Positions 1 to 9,439 of a DNA stretch of 38,003 nucleotides are shown here, piece by piece. Source of the stretch: Burkholderiales bacterium (lineage in GTDB: Bacteria; Pseudomonadota; Gammaproteobacteria; Burkholderiales; Burkholderiaceae_C); NCBI GenBank assembly GCA_027484405.1, contig JAIXTA010000009.1, forward strand, positions 1 through 38,003, written 5' to 3'. The notes beneath the pieces were generated by a model, which made no database searches, had not been told where the DNA came from, and was given only the letters and a program-made list of their open reading frames with translations. A program made the position numbers and the translations under genes. Within the stretch, counting starts at the first letter, position 1; each line of letters starts with the position of its first letter.

Positions 1-1218
<1,218 letters not shown>

Positions 1219-1221
1219 TCA

Positions 1222-1324
1222 CCGGCTGGTCTTTGGGCCGCGATGCGGCGTTGCTCAGCCTGGCCGTACTACTCGTACTGTCGGCGGCTTCGCGCCTTGC
1301 CTCGCGGCCCAAATCCTCAGCCGG
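1222..1324. repeat. Long imperfect palindrome just after groL
   Basis: Starting four bases after the groL stop, CCGGCT (1222-1227) pairs with AGCCGG (1319-1324). The 12-base TTTGGGCCGCGA (1232-1243) pairs perfectly with TCGCGGCCCAAA (1302-1313). The two arm pairs are separated by only 4-5 unpaired bases, so a long hairpin with a loop of about 58 bases can form. It may be an mRNA-stabilising 3' structure or a dispersed intergenic repeat. The right arm, but not the left, recurs about 200 bp downstream. Confidence 0.6.
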
Positions 1325-1353
1325 GTTGATTGCTCTCAGCCCGCCAGGAACAA

Positions 1354-1375
1354 ACCCCGCTTCGGCGGGGTTTTT
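1354..1375 (+). terminator. Rho-independent terminator of groL
   Basis: ACCCCGC-TTCG-GCGGGGT forms a 7-bp stem with a TTCG tetraloop, followed directly by TTTT. This is a textbook intrinsic terminator 135 bases after the groL stop. The A-rich bases before the stem could give weaker activity in the opposite direction. Confidence 0.88.
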
Positions 1376-1553
1376 CGTTTTCGCTCTGCGCCGTCGCGCC
1401 TAGCCCGGCAGGCGCATGCCGCGTCGATGCGAAACCGTCGAAGCACCACAAATTGCCCCACGAAAGCAGGGCCATTTGCATTGCTGCGGCTTCGTGGCTT
1501 GCCTCGCGGCCCAAATCGCGAGCCGGGTTGATTGCAATCCGCCCGCCAAGAAA

Positions 1554-1576
1554 ACCCCGCTTCGGCGGGGTTTTTC
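1554..1576 (+). terminator. Second copy of the same terminator
   Basis: The same ACCCCGC-TTCG-GCGGGGT stem-loop followed by a T-run recurs inside the second repeat copy. AAAA precedes the stem, so it could work in both directions. Confidence 0.82.
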
Positions 1577-1617
1577 TTTGGGCGTTTACTGCAGTGTTCG
1601 CGTCTGGCGACTCAACG

Positions 1618-1641
1618 CCCTCCCCTGTGCGCAGGGGAGGG
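1618..1641. repeat. Perfect 10-bp stem hairpin (REP-like)
   Basis: CCCTCCCCTG-TGCG-CAGGGGAGGG is a perfect 10-bp stem with a 4-base loop, followed by a G-rich TCGGGGTGGGG tail. Hairpins of this kind are common dispersed intergenic repeats in high-GC proteobacteria. No T-run follows, so it is not an obvious terminator. Confidence 0.6.
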
Positions 1642-1738
1642 TCGGGGTGGGGTTGCGGCAGTTGCGATGGCCCTCGCACTTCCTGCGAAGTACCACCTAC
1701 CCATTCCCGCTTGTCCAGAGCCATTCTCCAAGGCATGG

Positions 1739-1773
1739 GCCTGAAGGTCCGCACCAGGAGCGCGTCTTCAGGC
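1739..1773. repeat. REP-like hairpin, copy A
   Basis: GCCTGAAG (1739-1746) and CTTCAGGC (1766-1773) form a perfect 8-bp inverted repeat around a GC-rich loop containing GCACCAGGAGCGCGT. A closely related stretch, GCCTGAAGAAGCGCACCAGA and onward, lies in the kdpD-kdpC gap at 18751-18780. That suggests a dispersed repeat family. The rest of the gap from 1642 to 1829 shows no gene. Confidence 0.45.
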
Positions 1774-1829
1774 GAATGCCTTGCGAAGCCGCATGCAGCA
1801 AGCGGGAACACGGGATGGCCTGCGCAAGT

Positions 1830-2489
1830 TCAGTCGCAGCGCTCCATGTTGCGCAGCCGGTCGCGGCAGTCCCAGGGCGGCATGGGGTTGGGCTGGGCCC
1901 ACAGACCGCGGCGCGCGCGGCGGGCGCGGTCTTCGGCGGCGCGGTAGGCGGTGCGCTCGGCTGCGGTCTGTTCGCTCTCGAAGCGCCGGAAGTGCCAGGC
2001 GGCACCAGCCTCCAGCATCTGCAGGCCCACGTCGCCACGGGCGTTGAACACGCGGCAGATGCGGCGCTCGCGTTCGTCGCGCTTGTAGCAGGCCACGCTC
2101 ACGGGCTTGGCGCGCAACAGCTCGCGCAGGGTGCGGGTGGCCTCGCTGCCGCCGCGCTGCAGCTGCTCGGGCGTGTCGATGGCGGAAAAGCGCACCACGA
2201 AGCGCTCGCGCGCCGCTGTGGAGAAACTGAAGGTGTCGCCATCGAGCACCTTCATCACGCGGCCGCTGATGCGCTTGCCCTCCGTGCCGTCACTGGCGGC
2301 GAGCGCTGCAGGGGCAGCGGCTGTGGCACAGAGCAGGGCCAGGGCAGCCAGCAGGGCCGCGGTGGGCCGGCTGCGCCGCCGAGCGGCCGGACCCGCAGCC
2401 CGCCCCGTGGCTTCATCCGCGCATTGAGCTGCGGAACGCGCCGCCGGTCGACCCGCATCGGGTGTTGCAGCATCACCGAAACTGAGCAT
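1830..2489 (-). CDS. Secreted thermonuclease-like (SNase) protein
   Basis: This is a 219-residue protein with a C-terminal staphylococcal-nuclease-like domain (about residues 75-205). Seen: the SNase start GRVMKVLDGDTF, the catalytic-type run VRFSAIDTPE, then RRICRVFNARGDVGLQMLEAG and a C-terminal RRGLWAQPNPMPPW. The family cleaves DNA or RNA phosphodiester bonds with a Ca2+ ion. A hydrophobic segment after an Arg-rich stretch (RRRSRP, then AALLAALALLCATAAA) looks like a signal peptide, so export is likely. The ATG at 2489 was chosen as the only good Met. It leaves an unusually long 35-40 residue lead before the hydrophobic core, so the true start may be further in. The gene is divergent from the DUF898 gene at 2598. 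The frame stays open far upstream only because it is the complement of that gene. Confidence 0.82.
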   Translation of the reverse strand: MLSFGDAATPDAGRPAARSAAQCADEATGRAAGPAARRRSRPTAALLAALALLCATAAAPAALAASDGTEGKRISGRVMKVLDGDTFSFSTAARERFVVRFSAIDTPEQLQRGGSEATRTLRELLRAKPVSVACYKRDERERRICRVFNARGDVGLQMLEAGAAWHFRRFESEQTAAERTAYRAAEDRARRARRGLWAQPNPMPPWDCRDRLRNMERCD

Positions 2490-2597
2490 GCCTGGGCACG
2501 TCGTCCGCCAATCGCTTTGATACGCTGCACCGCGCGCTGCGGCCACGGCCAGCGGCCCTGAAACCGACCAGAAAAACGCAGCCCGCAGGGGGGTCTG

Positions 2598-3725
2598 ATG
2601 TCGCAAGGTAATGATTCTTCCTTTCCGCCCACTGAACCGATGCAGCCTCGCGCCGAGGCTGCGCCCGAGGTGCAGCCGGCCGCCATGCCCGTGTTCACGC
2701 CGCGCCCGGAGCGCTTCGAGTTCACCGGCAGCGGCAGCGAGTACTTCCGGATCTGGATCGTCAACCTGCTGCTGACGATCATCACCATCGGCATCTACTC
2801 CGCCTGGGCCAAGGTCCGGCGGACCAAGTACTTCTACAACAACACGCTCGTGGCGGGCTCCAGCTTCGAGTATCACGGCAATCCGATCTCGATCCTCAAG
2901 GGGCGCCTGATCGCCTTCGGTCTGTTCGTCGTCTACAACGTGCTGCTGCACTGGAGCCCCGAGCTGGCGATTGTCGCGCTGCTGGGCATGGCGGCCATCC
3001 TGCCCTGGCTGCTCTGGAAGAGCCTGCAGTTCCGCGCCTGGAACTCCAGCTGGCGCGGCGTGCGCTTCGGCTTCGGCAGCAGCGCGGGCCAGGCCTACAA
3101 GACCTTCCTGCTCTGGCCCATCCTCGCCGGCCTCACGCTCTACCTGATGCTGCCCTTCGCCCACCATCAGATCAAGAAGTGGCAGCACAACAATGCCCGC
3201 TTCGGTGCCACCGGCTTCAAGTTCAGCAATTGCGCCACGGAGTTCTACAAGGCGTACCTCGTGCCCTTCGTGGTCCTGATCGTCGGCGGCATCGTCACCG
3301 CCGTGGTGTTCGGTGCCGTTCTTGCCGGAGCCAAGCGCGGGGAGCCTGCCGGCGCCGCGATGGCCTTTCTGCCGATCCTGTTGATCCTCGGGATCTATCT
3401 CGCGTTCATGGCCATCGGGCCCATCATGCAGGCCATGCTCTTCAACACCACGTGGAACCACACCGCGCTGGGCGATCACACCTTCGAGGCGCAGGTGCCG
3501 CTGGGCCGCGCGGCCTTTGTGGGCGTGACCAATCTGCTGGGCATCGTGTTCACGCTCGGCCTGTTCATTCCGTTTGCGGCGGTGCGCTGGGCGCGCCTGC
3601 GTGCCGAGCATCTGACCCTGAACCCGGATGGATCGCTCGACGACTTCGTGGCCGACACGCAGAGCCAGGCCAACGCCACGGGCGAGGGCATGGCCGACCT
3701 GATGGACTTCGACATCGGCCTGTAG
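2598..3725 (+). CDS. DUF898 (YjgN-family) membrane protein, first copy
   Basis: This 375-residue inner-membrane protein is of unknown function. Seen: a 40-residue Pro-rich cytoplasmic lead, then the DUF898 signature FEFTGSGSEYFRIW and GIYSAWAKVRRTKYFYNNT. The signature half-repeats later as QHNNARFGATGFKFS. Membrane segments lie at about 51-70, 104-140, 170-186, 220-243, 254-281 and 305-330, and a short acidic tail follows. A G-rich Shine-Dalgarno (AGGGGGG) sits just before the ATG. It is followed after 7 bases by an M48 peptidase gene, and this pair is repeated immediately downstream. Co-occurrence with membrane peptidases suggests an envelope role, which is inference. Family assignment is confident; function is not known. 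Confidence 0.9.
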   Translation: MSQGNDSSFPPTEPMQPRAEAAPEVQPAAMPVFTPRPERFEFTGSGSEYFRIWIVNLLLTIITIGIYSAWAKVRRTKYFYNNTLVAGSSFEYHGNPISILKGRLIAFGLFVVYNVLLHWSPELAIVALLGMAAILPWLLWKSLQFRAWNSSWRGVRFGFGSSAGQAYKTFLLWPILAGLTLYLMLPFAHHQIKKWQHNNARFGATGFKFSNCATEFYKAYLVPFVVLIVGGIVTAVVFGAVLAGAKRGEPAGAAMAFLPILLILGIYLAFMAIGPIMQAMLFNTTWNHTALGDHTFEAQVPLGRAAFVGVTNLLGIVFTLGLFIPFAAVRWARLRAEHLTLNPDGSLDDFVADTQSQANATGEGMADLMDFDIGL

Positions 3726-3732
3726 GCAACCC

Positions 3733-4731
3733 ATGCACCGCATTGCTGCCGCCTATCTCGATGGCCGCTCCACCCGGCGCGTGAGCGTGGAGGTCTCCGT
3801 CGGCCCCGCCGGCGTGTCGATCCTCGGTGAGGGGGTGCAGCGCCTCGTGCCCTGGGCCGAGGTCGAGATCGGCGAGCGCACGCGGCATGGGCCGCGGCGC
3901 GTTGCGTTTGCCGATGGCGCGAGCATCGAAGCCGAAGATCGCGCCGCGCTCGATGCAGCACTCAGTGCCGCAGGTCATGGCGACAGCGCCGTCGTGCGCT
4001 GGCAGCAGAGCTGGACGCGCACGCTCGCCGCCTTCGTCCTGACCCTTGCCGTGCTGAGCGCCGGCTACCTCTGGGGCCTGCCCGCGTTTGCGCGCCTGGC
4101 CGCGCCGCTGGTGCCGGCCGAGGTCGAGCAGACCCTGGGCACGCAGGTCATGCAGCAGCTCGATGGCAGCTACTTCGCGCCGAGCCAGCTGCCGCGCGAA
4201 CAGCAGGAGCGGCTTGCGGCGGCCTTTGCGCAGGCCGTGCAGACGGCGCTGCCGGCGGACCAGCGGCCGAGCTACCGGCTGGAATTCCGCAAGAGCAAGG
4301 TCGGGCCGAACGCCTTTGCCCTGCCCGGCGGCATCATCGTCATGACCGACGAGCTCGTGAAGATCGCCGGCAATGACGACGCCGTGCTCGGCGTGCTGGC
4401 CCACGAGCTTGGCCATCTGCATCACGACCACATCATGCGCAGCCTGATCCAGGCCAGCGCCCTGGGCGCGGTGGCCTTCGTCATCTGGGGTGACGTGAGC
4501 GCCGTGCTCTCTACCGTGCCCACCGTGGTGCTGCACGCCGGCTACTCGCGCGAGGCCGAGTACGAGGCTGACACCTACGCGATCGACTTCATGAATGCCT
4601 CGGGCCTGCGTCGCGCTGCCGTGGCCGACATGTTCGAGGCCCTGCGCAAGAAGCGCGGCGACGACCCGATGCCCGAGTACCTGAACAGCCACCCGCCCAC
4701 CGAGGAGCGCATCGAGCGGTTCCGGCGCTGA
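3733..4731 (+). CDS. M48-family membrane metallopeptidase, first copy
   Basis: This is a 332-residue zinc metallopeptidase. Residues 1-90 form a small soluble domain and about 96-118 a membrane anchor. The peptidase domain follows, with PNAFALPGG, then the zinc motif HELGH (H224, E225, H228) and the third-ligand region EAEYEAD (E276, D280). The gene ends with the M48-typical YLNSHPPTEERIERF. The ATG lies 7 bases after the DUF898 stop without a clear Shine-Dalgarno, suggesting translational coupling. M48 enzymes of this type (HtpX, LoiP, BepA and Oma1 relatives) take part in envelope or membrane protein quality control. Which side of the membrane this one faces cannot be settled by eye. It is probably a functional partner of the DUF898 protein. 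Confidence 0.9.
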   Translation: MHRIAAAYLDGRSTRRVSVEVSVGPAGVSILGEGVQRLVPWAEVEIGERTRHGPRRVAFADGASIEAEDRAALDAALSAAGHGDSAVVRWQQSWTRTLAAFVLTLAVLSAGYLWGLPAFARLAAPLVPAEVEQTLGTQVMQQLDGSYFAPSQLPREQQERLAAAFAQAVQTALPADQRPSYRLEFRKSKVGPNAFALPGGIIVMTDELVKIAGNDDAVLGVLAHELGHLHHDHIMRSLIQASALGAVAFVIWGDVSAVLSTVPTVVLHAGYSREAEYEADTYAIDFMNASGLRRAAVADMFEALRKKRGDDPMPEYLNSHPPTEERIERFRR

Positions 4732-4762
4732 ACGGAATCGCACTTCAGCAGGTCATGCCCCC

Positions 4763-5995
4763 ATGGACAACTTGATCGATGCCAGCGCGGATACGCGCAA
4801 CATCCGGCTAGATGTCAGGCCGGACATGCACCACGATGATCTGCCCGCTTCAGCCTATCTGTCGGAGGCCGAAAGTGCGCAGCTGGAAGCGCTGCGCTTC
4901 CGATTCGTGGGTACGGGGCGCGAGTACTTCGGGATTTGGTTCACGAACATGGCGCTGACCTTCATGACCCTGGGCATCTACTCGGCCTGGGCCAAGGTAC
5001 GGCGCGTCGAGTATGTGTATCGGAACACCCTGCTTGGCGGACAGAGCGCGGTGGCTGCGGGCTTCCAGTACCTCGCCAATCCGTGGGCCATCCTGCGCGG
5101 CCGCGTTGTCGCTGCGCTGCTGCTCGCCGCGTACTTCGGCTACGGCTACCTGCCGGCGTGGGTTGCGCTACTGATCCTGATGGCGTTGGCAACCCTGTTC
5201 CCGTGGCTCATGTGGTCGGGCCTGCGGTTTCGTGCGGCGCGCACCCGGCATCGAGGTCAGTGCTTTGCGTTTGATGGCTCGCTGACCGAGGCCTACAAGG
5301 TCATCCTGCCGGCCGTGCTGATCTTCATCGGGCCTGCGATCGTGTTCTACGCAGTCGCCGGGTCGAAGTTTGATGAGTGGGTCAACACGCACGAAGGCGT
5401 GTTCCTTGCGGTGTCCCTGGGCCCGTGGCTGCTTGCGCCCTGGGCGCATGCGCGTTATCGGCGCTGGCTGGCCAATCACACGCGCTGGGGCAGTCTGCGC
5501 TTCGCCAACGCAGTACCCACCGAGTCGTACTACGGTCTGTACTTGAAGGCTGTACTGGTGCTTATCGCTGCCTCCATTGTGTTCGGCATTGCGCTGGCCG
5601 TGGTGACCGAACCCTTCAAGTCTCTGACAGGCATCAGCCTTGGGCCGTACAGCATTCTGCTAGGGGGTGTCCTGGGCTGGACCGTGTTCGCGCCGTACCT
5701 GATCGCGCGCTTGCAGAAGCTCAACTGGCAGTGGACGGCACTGGGCGAACACGCCTTCAACTGCGATCTTCAGGCCGACGCGCTGATTCGTCTGTATCTC
5801 AAGAACTTTGTTCTGCTGCTATTGACCTGTGGACTTTGGCGACCGTTTGGCTGGATCCAGGTCGTCCGCATGCGTGCAGAGAGCGTCTGGTGGCACGGCG
5901 ATGCGCAGGCCGTGTTCGCGCTTGCCGCCGAGCAGGCGGGTACAACGGGCGGCAGCGAGTCCGCCGAATTCTTCGGCGCAGACATGGGGTTCTGA
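4763..5995 (+). CDS. DUF898 (YjgN-family) membrane protein, second copy
   Basis: This 410-residue relative of the protein at 2598 carries the same signature LRFRFVGTGREYFGIWFTN and GIYSAWAKVRRVEYVYRNT around residues 45-90. The half-repeat NHTRWGSLRFANAVPTESYY follows, with a similar pattern of hydrophobic segments. It is clearly diverged from the first copy, with a longer N-terminal lead, an insertion GGQSAVAAGFQY and a different C-terminal tail, so the duplication is not recent. The start at 4763 is 31 bases after the first peptidase gene; an alternative ATG at 4756 is out of frame. The stop is followed after one base by the start of the second M48 gene. Function unknown. Confidence 0.88.
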   Translation: MDNLIDASADTRNIRLDVRPDMHHDDLPASAYLSEAESAQLEALRFRFVGTGREYFGIWFTNMALTFMTLGIYSAWAKVRRVEYVYRNTLLGGQSAVAAGFQYLANPWAILRGRVVAALLLAAYFGYGYLPAWVALLILMALATLFPWLMWSGLRFRAARTRHRGQCFAFDGSLTEAYKVILPAVLIFIGPAIVFYAVAGSKFDEWVNTHEGVFLAVSLGPWLLAPWAHARYRRWLANHTRWGSLRFANAVPTESYYGLYLKAVLVLIAASIVFGIALAVVTEPFKSLTGISLGPYSILLGGVLGWTVFAPYLIARLQKLNWQWTALGEHAFNCDLQADALIRLYLKNFVLLLLTCGLWRPFGWIQVVRMRAESVWWHGDAQAVFALAAEQAGTTGGSESAEFFGADMGF

Positions 5996-5996
5996 G

Positions 5997-7139
5997 ATGA
6001 CGGGCTTCAACCAGAACACGTCTTCTGCGGGGACGGCCGCAATGATGTTTGCTCCGAGCGCAGGCGAGCGATTGAGCGGCGTGCCGGTGAAGTTGCATGT
6101 GGCGGGCGGCCGCCTGCTCGTGATCGGGCAAGACGGGCAGTGGGCCTTTGACCTGAAGGCGCTGCGTCTTCGCGAACGCTTTGCCCTTGCACCGGCGGTG
6201 ATCGAGCTGCCGAGCCATGGTGGTGCAGCCGGTACCGGGTGCATCGAGATCGCGCCTGGTCAGGCGATCAACGATCTGGTGGATCGGCTGCCCGCTCGTC
6301 CGGGGCGTGTCGAACGCTGGGCAAGATCACCGTCGAGCATCATGCTGCTCGCTGTCGTCTTCGCGGTGTTTCTGGCGCTGAGCTATCGATACGTGTTGCC
6401 AGCTGCGGCTGACCAGTTTGCCCAGTGGATGCCGCAGCACTATGCGGAGTCGATCGACAAAGCCGTGATGGAGGAGCTCGACAAACATGCACTCAAGCCC
6501 AGCAAGCTGCCAGAGGCGCGGCGCGCGGCGATCGCCGAGCGATTCGAGGCTCTGAAGCTGCCTCCGGGTCTGCCTCGGCCGGCCGGGGAGACCACGCTTG
6601 TCTTTCGTGATGCCGGCAAGGAGGTCAATGCCTTTGCCCTGCCCGGCGGCACGATCGTGCTGACCGACGCATTGGTGGAGCGATTCACCGATGACGCAGT
6701 GCTGGGCGTCCTCGGTCACGAGATCGGTCACGTCGCATACAGACATGGATTGAGAAACCTCGCACGCACGACGGCTGTGGGTCTGTTTTTCAGCGTGTAT
6801 GTGGGCGACTTCTCGGCCGTGGCAGCAACCGCGGCCACTTTTCTGGAGCAGCAGCGCTATTCACGCGATGCTGAGCGCGAAGCAGATGCATATGCCATTG
6901 CGGTGATGAAAGAGAACGCCATGAACCCCGCGGTCTTGGGCGCGTTCTTCCGGATTCTCATGCGCGACGAACCAGGCGGGCCGCCGCCTGTCTTCCTGAG
7001 CAGTCACCCAGCCCACCCCGAGCGCGCCGACGCCTTCGATGCGGCCGGGGCCGCCTTGCCGCCGGGCAGTGCGCTGCGCCCTGCCTCGGCGCCAGTCCCG
7101 CAAGCCGACCCGGAGCAAGGGCCTGAGCAGGACGACTGA
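5997..7139 (+). CDS. M48-family membrane metallopeptidase, second copy
   Basis: This 380-residue protein parallels the first M48 protein. It has a soluble N-terminal domain of about 110 residues, a membrane segment (SSIMLLAVVFAVFLALSYRY), then VNAFALPGGTIVLTDALV and the zinc motif HEIGH (H241, E242, H245). The third-ligand region is AEREADAYA (E293, D297), with VFLSSHPAHPERADAF near the C-terminus. All metal ligands are present, so it should be active. The ATG at 5997 begins one base after the preceding TGA, a tightly coupled arrangement; the frame is open further upstream only as an out-of-frame reading of the DUF898 gene. A Pro-rich, Gln/Asp-rich tail follows the catalytic domain. Confidence 0.9.
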   Translation: MTGFNQNTSSAGTAAMMFAPSAGERLSGVPVKLHVAGGRLLVIGQDGQWAFDLKALRLRERFALAPAVIELPSHGGAAGTGCIEIAPGQAINDLVDRLPARPGRVERWARSPSSIMLLAVVFAVFLALSYRYVLPAAADQFAQWMPQHYAESIDKAVMEELDKHALKPSKLPEARRAAIAERFEALKLPPGLPRPAGETTLVFRDAGKEVNAFALPGGTIVLTDALVERFTDDAVLGVLGHEIGHVAYRHGLRNLARTTAVGLFFSVYVGDFSAVAATAATFLEQQRYSRDAEREADAYAIAVMKENAMNPAVLGAFFRILMRDEPGGPPPVFLSSHPAHPERADAFDAAGAALPPGSALRPASAPVPQADPEQGPEQDD

Positions 7140-7260
7140 GTGGCCGCGGCGTCAACTCGCAGGCCGCTCATCGCGCTGAATCCGCAGTTGATCTTCTTGG
7201 TGTGGCGTTCAACCTGAAGGCGCTGCGGGCGAGCGCCTGACGTTGCTACGCTTGCACCCC

Positions 7261-8544
7261 ATGGATCATGCGCAAGTTCAAGACGCGGGCGAACCCATTG
7301 CCCTGAACCGGCCTCTACCCGCCGAGGTGGTGGTGTCCACCTTCGGCCGGCTGTTTCGCTACCGGCTCTATCCCACCTTCAGCCTGAAGTGGATGCGCGG
7401 GCGCTTCCTGGTGTTCTCGGTGCCGATCATGCTCGGCGCGGCTGCGCTGCTGATCAGCCACGGCGTGGCCACGCAGGATTGGGGCAGTGCGGGCAATGCC
7501 GCCTCGGCGCTGCTGTTTGCCTATCTGTTCATGCTGTTCATCGGTCCAGCCATGGCCACCGGGGTGCGCTATCTGCGCTGGCCGCAGCGCCGCGAATCGA
7601 TCGGCGTGGTGGCGGCCGTGGTGTTTGGCGTGGCCTTGTCGGCCATCGCGGATTTCTATGCCACCCGCTACCTCGAAGCGGAGCTCGCCAAGCAGCCGGA
7701 AGTGGCCGCGGCCAAGCTCAAGCTCAAGGACCGCAGCAAGGCCGAGCAGATCGGTGTGCATGTGTTCAATGCAGCGGGCAAGTTGCTGATCTTCAGCCTG
7801 CTCGGTGGCGGCTTTGCGCTGATCAGCTACTTCCGCGAGAACGTGAAGGTGGCCGCGGCCAACCGGCGCCGCGTGCTGGCCGAAGCGCAGAACGCTCGGC
7901 GTGAGGCCGAGCTGCGCCTGAGTGTGCTGCAGGCCCAGGTGGAGCCGCACTTCCTGTTCAACACCTTTGCCGGCCTGCGTGGCCTGATCCGCGAGGACCC
8001 GGAGCGCGCCGTGGCCCTGCTCGACCGCTTGACCGACTACCTGCGTGCGAGCATTCCCAAGATGCGCGACGACGGCATCAACGACTCGTCCACCGTGGGG
8101 GCGCAGATCGACAGCGTGCGTGCGTATCTGGAACTGATGAAGGTGCGCATGGACAAGCGCCTGACGTTTGACCTCGACGTCCCCCAGGAGCTGCGCCGCG
8201 CCGACTTCCCGCCGCTGATGGTGATCACGCTCGTGGAGAACGCCATCAAGCACGGCATCGAGGGCAAGCCCGAGGGTGGCCATGTGGAGGTGCATGTGGA
8301 AGTGCATGCCCAGGCCGACGATCATGTGCTGCGCCTGACGGTGCAGGACAACGGCATCGGCTTCGAGGCCGCGCAGACCAGCGGCGTGAAGAAGCCGGGC
8401 ACGGGTCTCGGCCTGCGCAACATCCGCACGCAGCTGGCCACCATGTACGGTGACCGCGCGCGACTGATCATGAAGGCCCCGCCCGAAGGCGGCTTTGCTG
8501 CAACGATTGAACTGCCCTTTGTCCTGGAGGACTGCGACGTATGA
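7261..8544 (+). CDS. LytS/AlgZ-type sensor histidine kinase
   Basis: This 427-residue membrane histidine kinase has four predicted hydrophobic segments in the first 200 residues, a short coiled linker (RRRVLAEAQNARREAELRL) and the His_kinase (LytS-type) phosphoacceptor motif QAQVEPHFLFNTF with H230. An HATPase domain follows: LVENAIKHGIEG with N327, then DNGIGFEAA and GTGLGLRNI. The ATG at 7261 was chosen; a TTG 18 bases upstream is the only other in-frame option, and neither has a strong Shine-Dalgarno. The last four bases overlap the response regulator gene (ATGA), so the two form a two-component pair. No recognisable ligand-binding domain is present, so the signal is unknown. The DUF898/M48 cassette 121 bases upstream is a possible target or partner, by position only. 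Confidence 0.93.
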   Translation: MDHAQVQDAGEPIALNRPLPAEVVVSTFGRLFRYRLYPTFSLKWMRGRFLVFSVPIMLGAAALLISHGVATQDWGSAGNAASALLFAYLFMLFIGPAMATGVRYLRWPQRRESIGVVAAVVFGVALSAIADFYATRYLEAELAKQPEVAAAKLKLKDRSKAEQIGVHVFNAAGKLLIFSLLGGGFALISYFRENVKVAAANRRRVLAEAQNARREAELRLSVLQAQVEPHFLFNTFAGLRGLIREDPERAVALLDRLTDYLRASIPKMRDDGINDSSTVGAQIDSVRAYLELMKVRMDKRLTFDLDVPQELRRADFPPLMVITLVENAIKHGIEGKPEGGHVEVHVEVHAQADDHVLRLTVQDNGIGFEAAQTSGVKKPGTGLGLRNIRTQLATMYGDRARLIMKAPPEGGFAATIELPFVLEDCDV

Positions 8545-9284
8545 CCACCATCCTGATCGCCGATGACGAAGCCCTGGTGCGGCGCGACCTGATCGCCACG
8601 CTCAAGGGGCTCTGGGAGGGCATCACGATTCTGGAGGCCGAGAACGGCCTGGAGGCGCTCGACCTGCTGGCCGCGCGCCGGCCGCAGGCCGCCTTCCTGG
8701 ACATCCGCATGCCCGGCGCCACCGGCATCGAGGTGGCCCGCGCCGCCAGCGGCCAGACGCACGTGGTCTTCTGCACCGCCTATGACGAATACGCGGTGGA
8801 GGCCTTCAATGCGCGCGCCGTGGACTATCTGCTCAAGCCCGTGAGCGAGGAGCGCATGCGCGAGGCGGTTGCGCGCCTGAAGGAGCGCATTGCCACACCG
8901 CCGGCCGACCTCACGCAGCTGGTCGCGCAGATTTCCCAGACGCTGAAGCCGCGTGCCGAGCGCCTGCGCTGGGTGAGTGCAAACGTGGGTGACACGATCA
9001 AGATGTTCGGCATCGACGAGATCATCTACTTCCAGAGCGAAGACAAATACACCAAGGTCGTCACCGCGAACGACGAGGCGCATATCCGCAAGACGCTCAA
9101 GGAACTGTCCGAGGAGCTCGATCCGGATCTGTGGTGGCAGGTCCACCGCTCCACCATCGTGCGCGCCGACCAGATCGCCCGCGCGCACCGCGACGACCTC
9201 GGCAAGATCACGCTCTCGCTGAAGAGCCGCAGCGACAAGATCGCCGTCAGCCAGGCCTTCAACTATCGCTTCCGCGGGATGTGA
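8541..9284 (+). CDS. LytTR-family response regulator
   Basis: This 247-residue response regulator has a receiver domain at residues 1-118 with the acidic pair DDE at the start, phospho-acceptor D54 in AFLDIRMPG, and the conserved Lys in LLKPVSE. The output domain is LytTR (about residues 145-247), visible as EIIYFQSEDKYTKVV and WWQVHRSTIVRADQI. LytTR proteins bind direct DNA repeats and activate nearby promoters. The gene overlaps the kinase gene by 4 bases and is surely its partner. It ends with FNYRFRGM. Regulated genes are not evident, though the hemerythrin gene follows after a 230-base gap. Confidence 0.94.
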   Translation: MTTILIADDEALVRRDLIATLKGLWEGITILEAENGLEALDLLAARRPQAAFLDIRMPGATGIEVARAASGQTHVVFCTAYDEYAVEAFNARAVDYLLKPVSEERMREAVARLKERIATPPADLTQLVAQISQTLKPRAERLRWVSANVGDTIKMFGIDEIIYFQSEDKYTKVVTANDEAHIRKTLKELSEELDPDLWWQVHRSTIVRADQIARAHRDDLGKITLSLKSRSDKIAVSQAFNYRFRGM

Positions 9285-9439
9285 TTCGGTCAAAATCGGC
9301 CGGATTCATGCGGATCATGGCATTTGGCCTGCATCGATTGTCTGGTGCGGTTTTTGGCCGGGTTGATGTGGCATGAATTGAATTAAATAAACCAGTATCG
9401 GCCATGTTATGTGAGTCGAGGCCATTCGGTGCACTGCGT

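Larger units (their letters stand above)
1284..1578 (+). repeat. Directly repeated terminator block, two copies of about 93 bp
   Basis: Bases 1284-1378 and 1486-1578 are near-identical. Both run from GCGGCTTCG through GCCTCGCGGCCCAAATC and AGCCGGGTTGATTG to CCCGCCA and the same terminator hairpin with its T-run. They differ at only about a dozen positions. The bases between them (1379-1485) are not repeated. This looks like a local duplication of the 3' end of the groL transcript, or two copies of a dispersed element. Confidence 0.75.

Noticed and set aside
2490..3743. Upstream extension of the thermonuclease frame to 637 codons
   Set aside because: This part is antisense to the DUF898 gene and has no protein-like composition. 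The signal-peptide-like segment only makes sense with a start near 2489.
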